This document shows positions 45,952 through 55,291 of a stretch of 64,000 nucleotides of DNA, piece after piece. The translations under genes were made by a program, and so were the position numbers. The notes beneath the pieces were generated by a model. The model did not search any database. It saw only the letters and a program-made list of their open reading frames with translations, and was not told the origin of the DNA. Source of the DNA: Qipengyuania marincola (GTDB lineage: Bacteria; Pseudomonadota; Alphaproteobacteria; Sphingomonadales; Sphingomonadaceae); contig NZ_JARULC010000002.1 of the NCBI RefSeq assembly GCF_029688625.1, positions 372,001-436,000 of the forward strand, in the 5' to 3' direction. Within the stretch, counting starts at the first letter, position 1. Each line of letters begins with the position of its first letter.

Positions 45952-47330
45952 AGCGCGCTGTCGCTCTTGCAGCCGGCTTGCTTGCCTGCGCCTCCGCCTT
46001 TCCCGCTGCCGCCCAGAACATCGCAATGACCGGCGTAACCGTTGCCACCGGGGACGGCTCCGATCCGATCGAGAACGGTGCGGTGATCGTGGAGAACGGC
46101 CGCGTGGTCTATGCCGGCCCTGCGGCAGGCATGCCGCAGACTGCCATGCCGCTGATGGAAGCCGCACCCGGCACCTGGGTCACGCCCGGCCTCGTCGCCA
46201 CGGTCACGAACCTCGGCCTGTGGGACGTGGGCGCGGTCAGCGAATCCAACGATATCCGCGCGGGCGATTCGCCCTTCAGCGCTGCGCTGGATGCGGCGCC
46301 GATCGTCAATCCGGCATCCCAGCATATCGCCATCCACCGGGCGGCGGGCGTCACTCGCGCAGCCACGGTTACCTCGGCGAGCAGCTCGATCTTCGGCGGA
46401 CAGGGCGCAATCATCGACCTCGGCAGCGATCCGCAGGCGGTAACGCGCGCACGGGCGTTCCAGACCGTCTCGCTTGGGGAAAGCGGTGCGCGCCTCGCCG
46501 GTGGCAGCCGTGCGTCGGCCCATGCCCTGCTGCGCAATGCGCTGCGCGAGGCGAACGAGTTCGGCAGCGATGCGCGCATCCCCGGGATCCGTTCACGGCC
46601 GGCCGAACAGGGTGTGGGCGACGATGTGCCGCTCGATCCTCGACTGGTCGACAATCGCGCGGAGCGAGGCGACGACGTGTTGCTCAGCCGCTTCGATGCG
46701 GCCGCGCTGGTGCCGGTCGTGCGGGGCGAGCAACCGCTCTATGTCATGGTCGAGCGCGCGTCCGACATTCGCAGCGTGCTTGCGCTGAAGCGCGAGTTTT
46801 CGCGTCTCGACCTCGTGCTGGTCGGGGCCAGCGAAGGCTGGCTGGTCGCGAGCGACATTGCGGCGGCGGGCGTTCCGGTGATTGCCGACGGGCTCGACGA
46901 TCTGCCGCAGGGCTTCGAGGAGCTTGCCGCGACGCAGAGCAATGTGGGCCGTATGGTCAAGGCGGGTGTGACGGTCGCGATCAATGCTGCGGCGATGGAG
47001 AATCCGCGCAATCTCAACCAGTATGCCGGCAATCTCGTGGCCCTGTCGCGCATTCCGGGTGCCGACGGGCTGAGTTGGGGGCAGGCCTTCGCCGCTATCA
47101 CTTCGGTCCCGGCGCGCATCAGCGGACTGGGCGGGCGCGCAGGCGTTCTAGCACCCGGTGCTGCGGGCGACGTCGTCGTGTGGGATGGCGATCCGCTGGA
47201 GGTCGGCGCCATGCCGACCCGCGTCTATATCGATGGAGTGGAGCAACCACTCGAGAACCACCAGAGCCGCCTGCGTGACCGCTATCGCGACCTCGACGAG
47301 AGTGACCTGCCCAAGGCCTATGACTGGTAG
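45948..47330 (+). CDS. Amidohydrolase-like protein lacking the metal-binding site
   Basis: A 460-residue exported protein (signal at 1-22, ending PAAAQ). The fold is kept: ITGVTVATGDGSD-like start (TGVTVATGDGSD), WVTPGL at the junction, and LAPGAAGDVVVWDGDPLEVG near the end. However, where the first paralogue has HSH after TPGIIDI, this protein reads TPGLVATVTNLGL, and none of the later His or Asp ligands can be found. It is therefore probably catalytically inactive. The ATG overlaps the stop of the active paralogue, suggesting a heteromeric partnership. Confidence 0.85.
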
Positions 47331-47343
47331 GATCGTGGACGAC

Positions 47344-47838
47344 ATGCGCTCGACCTTCTTCGCGCTGGGTGCGGCGGTGCTGGCGGTCGGCGGCTATTCG
47401 CTGGCGGCGCAGGAAACCCCGCCGGACCGGTCGCAGGACATCGCCTGGATGAATGCGCAGCAGAGCTATCTCGCCGGCCTCTCGCACGAGGACGGTTGGC
47501 GCTACGAGCCCGGCGGCCTGCGCTGGCGCTATGTCGAATATGCGGGAAGCGAGCGCAAACCGACCGTCGAGGACACGGTGACGGTGCATTACGCGGGCAC
47601 CTTCATCGACGGCGAGACCTTCGATTCCAGCTTCGACCGGGGCGAGCCCGCGACCTTCCCGCTCGGGCGCCTGATCAAGGGCTGGCAGGTCGCCATCCCG
47701 AAGATGGGCGTGGGCGACACGATCGAAGTCGCGATCCCGGCCGAGCTGGCCTACGGCGTGGAAGGCAAGGGCCCGATCCCCGGCGGCGCGACGTTGCTGT
47801 TCAAGGTGCAGCTGATCGATTTTGAAGCCGCTGAGTAG
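47344..47838 (+). CDS. FKBP-type peptidyl-prolyl cis-trans isomerase
   Basis: A 164-residue exported isomerase. The hydrophobic start (STFFALGAAVLAVGGYSLA) is a signal or anchor. The FKBP domain covers residues 68-160: VTVHYAGTFIDGETFDSSFDRGEP, then LIKGWQVAIPKMGVGDTIEVAIPAELAYG and GPIPGGATLLFKVQLIDF, with the active-site aromatics present. I chose ATG 47344; an ATG at 47323 is in frame. It directly follows the amidohydrolase pair and may fold them. Confidence 0.88.
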   Translation: MRSTFFALGAAVLAVGGYSLAAQETPPDRSQDIAWMNAQQSYLAGLSHEDGWRYEPGGLRWRYVEYAGSERKPTVEDTVTVHYAGTFIDGETFDSSFDRGEPATFPLGRLIKGWQVAIPKMGVGDTIEVAIPAELAYGVEGKGPIPGGATLLFKVQLIDFEAAE

Positions 47839-47880
47839 TCCGCCAAAGCAAGCGGCTTGCAAAAAGGTTTCGATCTGCTA

Positions 47881-47905
47881 CCTATGTTGACGATGTAAAC
47901 ATAGG
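47881..47905. promoter_or_regulatory. 25-bp operator palindrome upstream of the NnrU-like gene
   Basis: Arms CCTATGTTGAC and GTAAACATAGG flank a GAT centre. Ten of eleven positions match as an inverted repeat. The layout is like TetR-type operators. It overlaps the likely promoter -10 region and ends on the ribosome binding site AGGAG of the gene at 47917. No TetR gene lies in the window. Confidence 0.65.
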
Positions 47906-47916
47906 AGTGCGCGACC

Positions 47917-48594
47917 ATGGATCAGGCTCTCGTTTCGCTTCTCGCCGCGTCGATTGCGTTTGTCGGAACGCATTTCGCCCTTTCGCATCCACTGCGCGCG
48001 CCGATCGTCGGCACTCTTGGCGAGGGCGGTTTCATGCTGATCTACAACGTCGTCGCCATCGCCTGCCTGGTATGGATGTATTTCGCCTTCAAGGCCGCAC
48101 CGCCCGCTGATCTTGGCGGTTCGGGGAATCTGGGCTGGGCCGTCGCGACGCTCCTCACCCTGCCGGCCCTCGCGCTGTTCCTTGGCGCGATGACGCCGCG
48201 CAATCCCGCCATGCCGACTCCGGGAGCGGAAGCAGCGGCGCGGGCGGGACCGGCAGGAGCCTTCCTCGTGACGCGCCATCCGATGATGTGGGGCTTCGCG
48301 CTCTGGGCACTCTCGCACATCGTGCTGTGGTGGAGCACGCGAACGCTGATCGTCGGCGGTGCGATCCTCGTCCTCTCACTGGTAGGCGCAAGATTGCAGG
48401 ACGCGAAGAAGCGCGGCCAGATGGGTGATGCGTGGCGCAGTTGGGAGGAGCAGACGAGTTTCATCCCGCGCCTGTCGAAGCTCGCCGCGCTGAGCTGGAA
48501 AGGCTGGCTCGCCGCGGCGCTCGCCTGGGGCGTGCTGATGTGGGTACACCTGCCGCTTGGCGGCATCCCGGCAGGTGTGTTTCGCTGGGTCTAG
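47917..48594 (+). CDS. NnrU/isoprenylcysteine methyltransferase-like membrane protein
   Basis: A 225-residue protein with about six membrane segments. The NnrU signature is seen in HFALSHPLRAPI, GAFLVTRHPMMWGFALWALSHI and ARLQDAKKRGQMGDAWRSWEEQTSFIP (read in parts). NnrU is linked to nitric oxide or denitrification in some bacteria but is also common where denitrification is absent, so the role here is unknown. A strong palindrome precedes it. The stop TAG lies in CTAG, shared with the stop of the convergent enoyl-CoA hydratase gene. Confidence 0.85.
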   Translation: MDQALVSLLAASIAFVGTHFALSHPLRAPIVGTLGEGGFMLIYNVVAIACLVWMYFAFKAAPPADLGGSGNLGWAVATLLTLPALALFLGAMTPRNPAMPTPGAEAAARAGPAGAFLVTRHPMMWGFALWALSHIVLWWSTRTLIVGGAILVLSLVGARLQDAKKRGQMGDAWRSWEEQTSFIPRLSKLAALSWKGWLAAALAWGVLMWVHLPLGGIPAGVFRWV

Positions 48595-49388
48595 CTCCCA
48601 GTGAAGTTCGGCGCGCGCTTCTCGATCAGCGCGTCCACGCCTTCCATGTGATCCTCGGTCAGATGCATCAGCGCCTGCGTGTTCGCCGCCATTTCCAGCG
48701 CGGTGTCGTAGCTGAGCGAACGCCCTTGCCGCATCAGGTTCTTCGCCTGCCGCAGCGCATGCGGGGGCATGGCCGCAACCTTGCCCGCAAGCGCGCGGGC
48801 CTCGTCCATCAAGGCCTCGCCGTCGACCACGCGGCTAACGAGGCCCCAGTCCTGCGCGGTCGCGGCGTCGATCACGTCGCCGGTGTAGAACAGCTCCGCC
48901 GCGCGCGCCTCGCCGATGATGCGCGGCAGGATCCAGGTGCCGCCATCGCCCGGGATGATGCCGAGCTTGAGGAAGGTGACACCGAACTTCGCCTTGTCAC
49001 TCGCGATGCGCATGTCGGCCAGGCAGGCGAGGTCGCACCCCAACCCGATCGCCGGGCCATTCACTGCTGCGATCAGCGGTACGCGCATGCCGTAGAGCGC
49101 GCGCAGCACCTTGTGGATGTTGTTGCGGTAGCCGTCCGAGATCTCCGGCGCGGTCCCGCCGAAGGAGCCGGTGCGCTCCTTCATCGCCTTGATGTCGCCG
49201 CCCGCAGAGAACGCCCGTCCTGCCCCGGTCAGGATCACGCAGCGCACGCCCAAGTCCGCATTGATCGCATCGCAGGCGGCGGCGAAAGCATCCCCGTCAC
49301 CCGACGCGCCGAGCGGGTTCATAGTGTCGGGGCGATTGAGGGTGAGCGTGGTGACGTGGTCGGCGGTGTCGATGGTCAGCAGGGTCAT
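48591..49388 (-). CDS. Enoyl-CoA hydratase/isomerase
   Basis: A 265-residue crotonase-fold enzyme acting on 2-enoyl-CoA in beta-oxidation or a related path. Oxyanion-hole motifs are GAGRAFSAGGDIKAM and AAVNGPAIGLGCDLACLADMRIAS (in parts); FGVTFLKLGIIPGDGGTWILPR carries the acidic residue. The start at ATG 49388 begins MTLLTIDTADHV. It lies ten bases after hxlR, so the two are probably one operon, with the thioesterase gene divergent. Confidence 0.88.
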   Translation of the reverse strand: MTLLTIDTADHVTTLTLNRPDTMNPLGASGDGDAFAAACDAINADLGVRCVILTGAGRAFSAGGDIKAMKERTGSFGGTAPEISDGYRNNIHKVLRALYGMRVPLIAAVNGPAIGLGCDLACLADMRIASDKAKFGVTFLKLGIIPGDGGTWILPRIIGEARAAELFYTGDVIDAATAQDWGLVSRVVDGEALMDEARALAGKVAAMPPHALRQAKNLMRQGRSLSYDTALEMAANTQALMHLTEDHMEGVDALIEKRAPNFTGS

Positions 49389-49398
49389 GGAAAGTACG

Positions 49399-49743
49399 CT
49401 AGAAGGATGGTGCGTCGCCGTCGAGCAACCATTCTTGTCCCCAATCGCGCATCGCACCCATCACCGGGGCGAGCGCCCGCCCCGCTTCGGTCAGTCGATA
49501 TTCCGCACGGCGACCGGTGGGAGGGTCACGCTCGAGCACCCCATGGTCAATCAACGCTGCCAATCGCGATGTAAGTGCGGCACGATTGATGCCGGTGTTC
49601 GGCAGAAATTCTTCAAATCGGGTCGCCCCGAGGAAGGCCTCGCGCAGGATGAGCAGAACCCAGCGGTCGCCGAGAAGGCGGGATGCGCGCCCTATGGGAC
49701 ACGGTGAGCGGGACGGACGGAGACGATGGATGGATTGGCTCAC
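49399..49743 (-). CDS. HxlR-family transcriptional regulator
   Basis: A 114-residue winged-helix regulator. The family start SPCPIGRASRLLGDRWVLLILRE and the recognition region GINRAALTSRLAALIDHGVLERDP are plain. I prefer GTG 49743, as its start places the conserved Cys at residue 15, as is usual; a GTG at 49788 would extend it across an operator. Two palindromes in the divergent promoter region fit autoregulation and control of the thioesterase. The short cysteine stretch could sense thiol or quinone stress, as in related HxlR proteins. Confidence 0.8.
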   Translation of the reverse strand: MSQSIHRLRPSRSPCPIGRASRLLGDRWVLLILREAFLGATRFEEFLPNTGINRAALTSRLAALIDHGVLERDPPTGRRAEYRLTEAGRALAPVMGAMRDWGQEWLLDGDAPSF

Positions 49744-49744
49744 A

Positions 49745-49806
49745 GTCTGCTTTTTAGACTTGACGCAGCCGGACGCAAGGGCGATCACTAGGTCTGGAAA
49801 TAAGAC
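49745..49806. promoter_or_regulatory. Two copies of an HxlR-type operator
   Basis: GTCT-N7-AGAC occurs at 49745-49759 and 49792-49806. Both are flanked by T on the right and lie 47 bases centre to centre, between hxlR (leftward) and the PaaI-like thioesterase (rightward). Repeated, identical half-sites at the expected place argue for the binding site of the adjacent regulator. Confidence 0.6.
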
Positions 49807-49821
49807 TTAGCGAAGAATCGC

Positions 49822-50280
49822 ATGGCTCGTCCCGGTTTCGACAACGAGCAACAGGTGCTCGATTACATGAAACGGATTGCAGTGGGACGGTCGGGCTTTT
49901 CGAGCTTCCTACAGCTCGAGCCGATCCGTTGCTGGGAAGGCGAGGCCGAAATCCTCATGGAGGTCCGCCCGGAAATGACCCAGCATCACGGATTCGCACA
50001 CGGAGCCATCGTTGGGCTCATGGCCGATAACGCCTGTGCGTGGGCCGCAAGCTCGGCGGTGGGTGATGTGGTCACCGGCAACTACACTATCAATTTTCTG
50101 GCCCCCGCCAGAGGTCAGCGGCTTCGATCCCGGGGCAGCGTTGTGAAGGCCGGTAAGCGCCAAGTGGTCGTTCGCGCCGACGTCTGGTCGGAAGCCGATG
50201 ATGCCGAACCGGCGCTTGTCGCAGTCGCCCAGGCGACGATCGTACCTACCGGCATCCCGACATCGAAGGAAACGACCTAG
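49822..50280 (+). CDS. PaaI-family hot-dog thioesterase
   Basis: A 152-residue acyl-CoA thioesterase of the hot-dog fold. Family parts are [44 protein letters not shown] and [11 protein letters not shown]. The Asp/Asn after [11 protein letters not shown] is the usual catalytic position. Divergent from hxlR and the enoyl-CoA hydratase gene. Its TAG shares CTAG with the stop of dxs. Confidence 0.88.
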   Translation: MARPGFDNEQQVLDYMKRIAVGRSGFSSFLQLEPIRCWEGEAEILMEVRPEMTQHHGFAHGAIVGLMADNACAWAASSAVGDVVTGNYTINFLAPARGQRLRSRGSVVKAGKRQVVVRADVWSEADDAEPALVAVAQATIVPTGIPTSKETT

Positions 50281-52199
50281 GCCCGCGCCTCTTCCACGCC
50301 CGCGCTGTTATGCCGCAGCGCGCTCAGCACGGTGTCGACGATGTGCGGCGCGTTCAGCCCCGCCTCGTCATACTGCTTCGCGGGATCGTCCTGGTCCTGG
50401 AACACATCCGGCAGGCGCATGGTGCGCACTTTCAGCCCGGCATCGGTCAGCCCGTTGTCACTGGCGTAGGTCAGCACATGCGCGCCGAGGCCGCCGATGG
50501 CGCCTTCCTCGACCGTGACCACGACCTCGTGGCTGCGCATCAGCTTCTCGATCAGCGCGGTGTCGAGCGGCTTGGCGAAGCGAAGATCGGCGACGGTGGT
50601 CGACAAGCCCTTGGCTTCGAGCTGGTCGGCTGCCTTCTTGGCCTCCTCCAGCCGCGCGCCGAGCGACAGGATGGCGACTTTAGAACCCTCGCGCACGATG
50701 CGGCCCTTGCCGATTTCGAGCTTCTCCAGCTTTTCCGGGATCGGGACGCCCGTGCCGCTTCCGCGCGGATAGCGGAAGGCGATCGGGCCGTCGTCATACT
50801 CGGCCGCGGTGTAGGTCATATGCGCCAGCTCCGCCTCGTCGGCGGCTGCCATCACGACCATGTTGGGCAGGGTGGCGAGATAGGTGATGTCGAAGCTGCC
50901 GGCATGGGTGCAGCCGTCTGCCCCCACCAGCCCGGCGCGGTCGATGGCGAAGCGCACGGGCAGGTTCTGGATCGCCACATCGTGCACCACCTGGTCGTAG
51001 GCGCGCTGGAGGAAGGTCGAATAGATCGCTGCGAAGGGCCGCATGCCTTCCGCCGCGAGGCCCGCCGCGAAAGTAACGCCATGCTGTTCGGCGATACCGA
51101 CGTCGAAGGCCTTGTCGGGATGCGCCTTGGCGAACTTGTCGACACCAGTACCGCTCGGCATCGCAGCGGTAATCGCGCAAATGCGCGGATCGCTGTCAGC
51201 CAGCTTGGCCAGCGTTTCGCCGAAGACGTTCTGGTAGGCGGGCGGGCCGCCACTCGATTTCTTCTGCTCGCCGGTCACGACGTCGAACTTGGCCACGCCG
51301 TGATATTTGTCGGCACTGTTTTCGGCCGGGGCATAGCCCTTGCCCTTCGTCGTCACGACATGGATCAGCACCGGGCCCTGCTCGCTGTCGCGCACGTTCT
51401 CCAGCACCGGGATGAGGTGGTCGAGATTGTGGCCGTCGATCGGGCCGACATAATAGAAGCCCAGCTCTTCGAACATGGTCCCGCCGGTCACCATGCCGCG
51501 GGCATATTCTTCCGCTTTCTCGAGCCCGCCCCAGACGCGGCGGCCCATCTTGCGGGCGAGTTTGGAGGCCATGCTCCGCAAGCCGAGATATTCGCTGCTC
51601 GACACCATGCGCGCGAGATAGGCAGACAGGCCACCCACCGGCGGGGCGATCGACATGTCGTTGTCGTTGAGGATCACCACCAGGCGATTACCCGCCTGTT
51701 CGGCATTGTTCATCGCTTCATAGGCCATGCCGGCGCTCATCGCGCCGTCGCCGATCACCGCGATGCCGCGGCCGGGCCGGCCCTGCATCTTGTTGGCCAT
51801 GGCAAAGCCCAGTGCCGCGCTGATCGAGGTCGACGAGTGGGCCGCGCCGAACGGATCGTATTCGCTTTCCGCACGCTTGGTGAAACCGCTGAGGCCGCCG
51901 CCCTGGCGCAGGGTGCGAATGCGGTCGCGCCGTCCGGTCAGGATCTTGTGCGGATAGCATTGGTGGCCGACGTCCCACACGAGCTTGTCGGTCGGCGTAT
52001 CGAAGACATAATGGATCGCGGTGGTCAGCTCTACCACGCCCAGACCCGAGCCCAGGTGCCCGCCGGTCGTCCCGACGGCGTCGATCATTTCCGCGCGCAA
52101 TTCGTCCGAAAGTTGGCGCAATTGCTCTTTCTTTAGCTTGCGGAGATCGTCGGGAGTGTCGACCGTGTCGAGCAGCGGCGTCTTGGGACGGGTATTCAT
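50277..52199 (-). CDS. dxs: 1-deoxy-D-xylulose-5-phosphate synthase
   Basis: A 640-residue thiamine-diphosphate enzyme that condenses pyruvate and glyceraldehyde-3-phosphate in the MEP isoprenoid pathway, feeding carotenoids, quinones and hopanoids. [22 protein letters not shown] (in parts), the ThDP site [18 protein letters not shown], the catalytic region [15 protein letters not shown] and the second domain [15 protein letters not shown] are present. The ATG at 52199 gives [13 protein letters not shown]. Convergent with the thioesterase gene, sharing CTAG as both stops. Confidence 0.97.
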   Translation of the reverse strand: MNTRPKTPLLDTVDTPDDLRKLKKEQLRQLSDELRAEMIDAVGTTGGHLGSGLGVVELTTAIHYVFDTPTDKLVWDVGHQCYPHKILTGRRDRIRTLRQGGGLSGFTKRAESEYDPFGAAHSSTSISAALGFAMANKMQGRPGRGIAVIGDGAMSAGMAYEAMNNAEQAGNRLVVILNDNDMSIAPPVGGLSAYLARMVSSSEYLGLRSMASKLARKMGRRVWGGLEKAEEYARGMVTGGTMFEELGFYYVGPIDGHNLDHLIPVLENVRDSEQGPVLIHVVTTKGKGYAPAENSADKYHGVAKFDVVTGEQKKSSGGPPAYQNVFGETLAKLADSDPRICAITAAMPSGTGVDKFAKAHPDKAFDVGIAEQHGVTFAAGLAAEGMRPFAAIYSTFLQRAYDQVVHDVAIQNLPVRFAIDRAGLVGADGCTHAGSFDITYLATLPNMVVMAAADEAELAHMTYTAAEYDDGPIAFRYPRGSGTGVPIPEKLEKLEIGKGRIVREGSKVAILSLGARLEEAKKAADQLEAKGLSTTVADLRFAKPLDTALIEKLMRSHEVVVTVEEGAIGGLGAHVLTYASDNGLTDAGLKVRTMRLPDVFQDQDDPAKQYDEAGLNAPHIVDTVLSALRHNSAGVEEARA

Positions 52200-52275
52200 A
52201 CGAATGCCTTACACTCGCATTTCCGACCTGTCGATGAACGGTTTGACAGGCAAATGAGCCGCTTCGCCGCCGAAG

Positions 52276-52737
52276 TCAGGCTGCACAATCGTCGCACAAG
52301 CCTCTGAGTTCGACGACCGGGCGCACGTCGGTAAAGCCCGCCGTCTTGCCTGCCTCGCGTAGGGAGCCGGTCACGCGCTCGTCGTCGATGTGAGTCGCCT
52401 TGCCGCAATCGTCGCAGATCAGGAAGATACAGTCGTGGCGACAGCCCGGATGGGTGTTGACGAGATAGGCATTCGCGCTCTCGATCCGGTTGGCCAGATT
52501 GTTGCGCACGAACAGGTCGAGAATGCGATAGACGCTGTTGGGCGCGACGCGCTTGCCGCGCGCGGCGGATAGGTTGTCGGCGATGTCGTAGGCGCTGGCC
52601 GGCTTGTCGTGCCGTGCCAGTTCCTCGAACACCGACTGGCGCATGCCGGTCCATTGCTCGCCATGGTCGGTCAACGCATGCCGCGCAGCCTCAACCAGAT
52701 CGTCGCCCTCGTGTTCCCTGTGGGTATGGCCTGCCAT
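52276..52737 (-). CDS. Fur-family metal regulator (Zur-like)
   Basis: A 153-residue metal-dependent repressor. The DNA-binding part is GEQWTGMRQSVFEELARHDKP then APNSVYRILDLFVRNNLANRI. The metal part has PGCRHDCIFLICDDCGKATHIDDE with two CxxC-like pairs and a C-terminal GLCDDCAA, which together fit zinc binding. This is closer to Zur than to Fur or Irr, but the metal cannot be proved from sequence. Located 76 bases upstream of dxs on the same strand. Confidence 0.85.
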   Translation of the reverse strand: MAGHTHREHEGDDLVEAARHALTDHGEQWTGMRQSVFEELARHDKPASAYDIADNLSAARGKRVAPNSVYRILDLFVRNNLANRIESANAYLVNTHPGCRHDCIFLICDDCGKATHIDDERVTGSLREAGKTAGFTDVRPVVELRGLCDDCAA

Positions 52738-52773
52738 GCCCGACAGGTAGGCTGCAGCCCGGGGCGTATCAAG

Positions 52774-53454
52774 TCAGTTCGGCTGGAACTTCGCGCTATA
52801 GACGCCCGGATACATGGCTTTCAGCGCCCGGACCTTCGGCGCATCCCAGCGCACGATATAGCCGTGGCGCGGGTTCTTGAGCATGAAGTCCTGGTGGTAG
52901 GTTTCGGCATCGTAGAATGTCTGCGCCCGCTCGATCTTCGTGACGATCGGCTTGTCCCACAGCTTCGCCGCCTTCAACTGGCCGAGATAGGCCTTGGCGA
53001 CTGCAGCCTGTTCTGCCGATAGCGGCACCAGCGCATTGCGATAATGCGCGCCCACATCCGGCCCCTGGCGATTGAGCTGGGTCGGGTCGGTCACGACCGA
53101 GAAGAAGATGCGCAGCAGCTGATCGTAGCGAATGACCTTGGGATCATAGGTGACCTTCACCGCTTCCGCATGATCGGTCACGCCCGACGAAACGAGCTTA
53201 TAGTCCGCCTGGCGCCGGGTGCCGCCGTGATAGCCGGACACGGCGCTCTTCACGCCTTTCACATGGCTGAAGACGCCTTCGACGCCCCAGAAGCAGCCAC
53301 CGGCGAAGATCGCGGTCTTGAGGCCGGAGCCTTCCTTGGCGATGCGCTTTGCCTGCGGCGCCTCGACCACGCTTTCGGCGGCATTGGCCGGTTGCATGCA
53401 GGCACTCGCGCCCAGCGAAAGGGCCACGGCGAGGAAAGTCGCGCGAAGCTTCAT
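52774..53454 (-). CDS. msrA: Exported peptide-methionine (S)-S-oxide reductase
   Basis: A 226-residue enzyme that reduces methionine-S-sulfoxide. The catalytic Cys54 is in IFAGGCFWGVEGVFSHVKGV, followed by SGYHGGTRRQADY and ERAQTFYDAETYHQDF. An N-terminal signal (ATFLAVALSLGASAC) directs it to the periplasm, possibly as a lipoprotein. Its ATG shares its A with the TGA of an upstream 43-residue peptide gene (TGATG). Together with the exported MsrB at 40.2 kb, it would cover both sulfoxide stereoisomers in the envelope. Confidence 0.93.
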   Translation of the reverse strand: MKLRATFLAVALSLGASACMQPANAAESVVEAPQAKRIAKEGSGLKTAIFAGGCFWGVEGVFSHVKGVKSAVSGYHGGTRRQADYKLVSSGVTDHAEAVKVTYDPKVIRYDQLLRIFFSVVTDPTQLNRQGPDVGAHYRNALVPLSAEQAAVAKAYLGQLKAAKLWDKPIVTKIERAQTFYDAETYHQDFMLKNPRHGYIVRWDAPKVRALKAMYPGVYSAKFQPN

Positions 53455-53585
53455 CAGAAGATCGACGCGACCACTTGCGGGATGGCCGTGAGGATTTCGC
53501 CGCCACTGGCGACGACGATGGCGAGGACTCCGGCAGCGAAACCGATGCCGAAATTGCGATAGAGGTCGGGGGTGAACAGTTGCAT
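53454..53585 (-). CDS. 43-residue membrane peptide coupled to msrA
   Basis: A short frame from ATG 53585. It begins MQLFTPDLYRNFGIGFAAG, continues with a hydrophobic segment (VLAIVVAS), GGEILTAIPQVVASIF, and then stops in TGATG with the msrA ATG. One predicted membrane helix fits residues 13-27. Translational coupling and a typical membrane-peptide composition suggest a real gene. No known family is recognised. Confidence 0.6.
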   Translation of the reverse strand: MQLFTPDLYRNFGIGFAAGVLAIVVASGGEILTAIPQVVASIF

Positions 53586-53697
53586 GATGGGTCTTTCGTC
53601 AGTCTTGCCCACATGGTTACACCTGCCGCAATTGCGACATGCTTAATGCGATGGTTGTGAACTATTCAGCCGATCAGGCGCGAAAATGAATACGCGC

Positions 53698-55284
53698 TCA
53701 GTGGCGGAAGTGGCGCATCCTGGTGAAGACCATTGCGAGGCCGCGCTCGTTCGCGGCGGCGATGACTTCGTCGTCGCGGATCGAGCCGCCCGGCTGGATG
53801 ATCGCGGTCGCGCCCGCTTCGGCGGCGGCCAGCAAACCGTCGGCGAAGGGGAAGAAGGCATCCGATGCCACCGCGCTGCCGACAGCGCGGCTCTGCTCCC
53901 AGCCGTATTTCTCGGCCGCCTCGGCTGCCTTGAGCGCAGCGATCCGCGAGCTGTCGCGGCGGTTCATCTGGCCTGCACCAATTCCGGCGGTCGCGCCATC
54001 CTTGGCATAGACGATCGCGTTCGACTTCACATGGCGCGCCACGGTCCAGGCGAACAGGCAATCCTTGAGTTCCTGCTCGCTCGGCTCGCGCTCGGTCACG
54101 ACCTTGAGCTCCGCCTCGGTAATGGCGCCATTATCGCGCGTCTGCACCAGCAGGCCGCCGGTGATCGGTTTCACGGACAGGCCGCCGCGACGCGGATCAG
54201 GCAGGTCGCCGGTGACCAGCAGGCGCAGGTTCTTCTTCTTCGCGAAGATCTCGCGCGCCTCGTCCGTCACCGATGGAGCGATCACGACTTCGGTAAAGAT
54301 TTCGCAGATCGCCTCGGCTGTCTGGCCGTCGAGCCCGGCGTTCACCGCGACGATCCCGCCGAAGGCCGAGACGCTGTCGCAGGCCAGTGCCTCGTTCCAT
54401 GCTTCCAGCAACGTGCCCGCCTGGGCTACGCCGCAGGGATTGGCGTGCTTGACGATGACCACCGCCGGATCGCCGCCTTTGAATTCGGCGCACAGTTCCA
54501 GCGCGGCATCGGCATCGTTGTAATTGTTGTAGCTGAGCTCCTTGCCCTGCAGCTGCTCGGCTTGCGCGATGCCCTTCGCATGAGGCCCGACCGGCGTATA
54601 GAGCGCGGCCTTCTGATGCGGGTTCTCGCCATAGCGCAGCTCGACCGGCGCCTTGCCGTTGACCGCGAGGAAATCCGGGAAGGTCTGCTGCTGGTCGGCG
54701 AAGGCGAACCATTGGCTGATCATGCTGTCGTAAGCTGCAGTCGCCGCGAAGGCCTTGGCCGCACACTCGCGCCGAAACTCCAGGCTGGTTGCGCCATTTG
54801 CCTCCAGTTCACCGACCAGCGTGTCGTAATCGGCCGGATCGGTGACTATGGTGACGAACTGGTGGTTCTTCGCCGCCGAGCGCACCATCGACGGCCCGCC
54901 GATATCGATATTCTCGATGATCTCGTCGCGCTCCGCCCCGCGCATGACGGTGGCCTCGAACGGATAGAGATTGACCACCACGAGATCGATCGCGCCGATG
55001 GCGTGTTCGTCCATCGCAGCAGCATGCTCGGGATTGTCGCGCACGGCGAGAAGCCCGCCATGGACCATCGGGTGAAGCGTCTTGACGCGCCCGTCCATCA
55101 TCTCGGGAAAGCCGGTAAGATCGGAGACATCCTTAACCGCCAGCCCCGCCTCGCGCAGCGCCCGCGCCGTGCCGCCGGTCGAGACGAGTTCGACGCCCTT
55201 TGCCGAAAGCGCCTTGCCGAGCTCCACCAAACCGCTCTTGTCGGACACCGAAAGCAGTGCCCGCCTGATCGCCACATCCGTCAC
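53698..55284 (-). CDS. purH: Bifunctional AICAR transformylase/IMP cyclohydrolase
   Basis: A 528-residue enzyme for the last two steps of purine synthesis. An N-terminal MGS-like domain ([31 protein letters not shown], in parts) gives IMP cyclohydrolase, and the C-terminal part AICAR transformylase: [28 protein letters not shown] and [27 protein letters not shown] 55284 starts [13 protein letters not shown]. Seven bases separate it from the upstream heparinase-like gene, so purH is probably co-transcribed with it and rpe. Confidence 0.96.
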   Translation of the reverse strand: MTDVAIRRALLSVSDKSGLVELGKALSAKGVELVSTGGTARALREAGLAVKDVSDLTGFPEMMDGRVKTLHPMVHGGLLAVRDNPEHAAAMDEHAIGAIDLVVVNLYPFEATVMRGAERDEIIENIDIGGPSMVRSAAKNHQFVTIVTDPADYDTLVGELEANGATSLEFRRECAAKAFAATAAYDSMISQWFAFADQQQTFPDFLAVNGKAPVELRYGENPHQKAALYTPVGPHAKGIAQAEQLQGKELSYNNYNDADAALELCAEFKGGDPAVVIVKHANPCGVAQAGTLLEAWNEALACDSVSAFGGIVAVNAGLDGQTAEAICEIFTEVVIAPSVTDEAREIFAKKKNLRLLVTGDLPDPRRGGLSVKPITGGLLVQTRDNGAITEAELKVVTEREPSEQELKDCLFAWTVARHVKSNAIVYAKDGATAGIGAGQMNRRDSSRIAALKAAEAAEKYGWEQSRAVGSAVASDAFFPFADGLLAAAEAGATAIIQPGGSIRDDEVIAAANERGLAMVFTRMRHFRH

Positions 55285-55291
55285 GTGAAAT

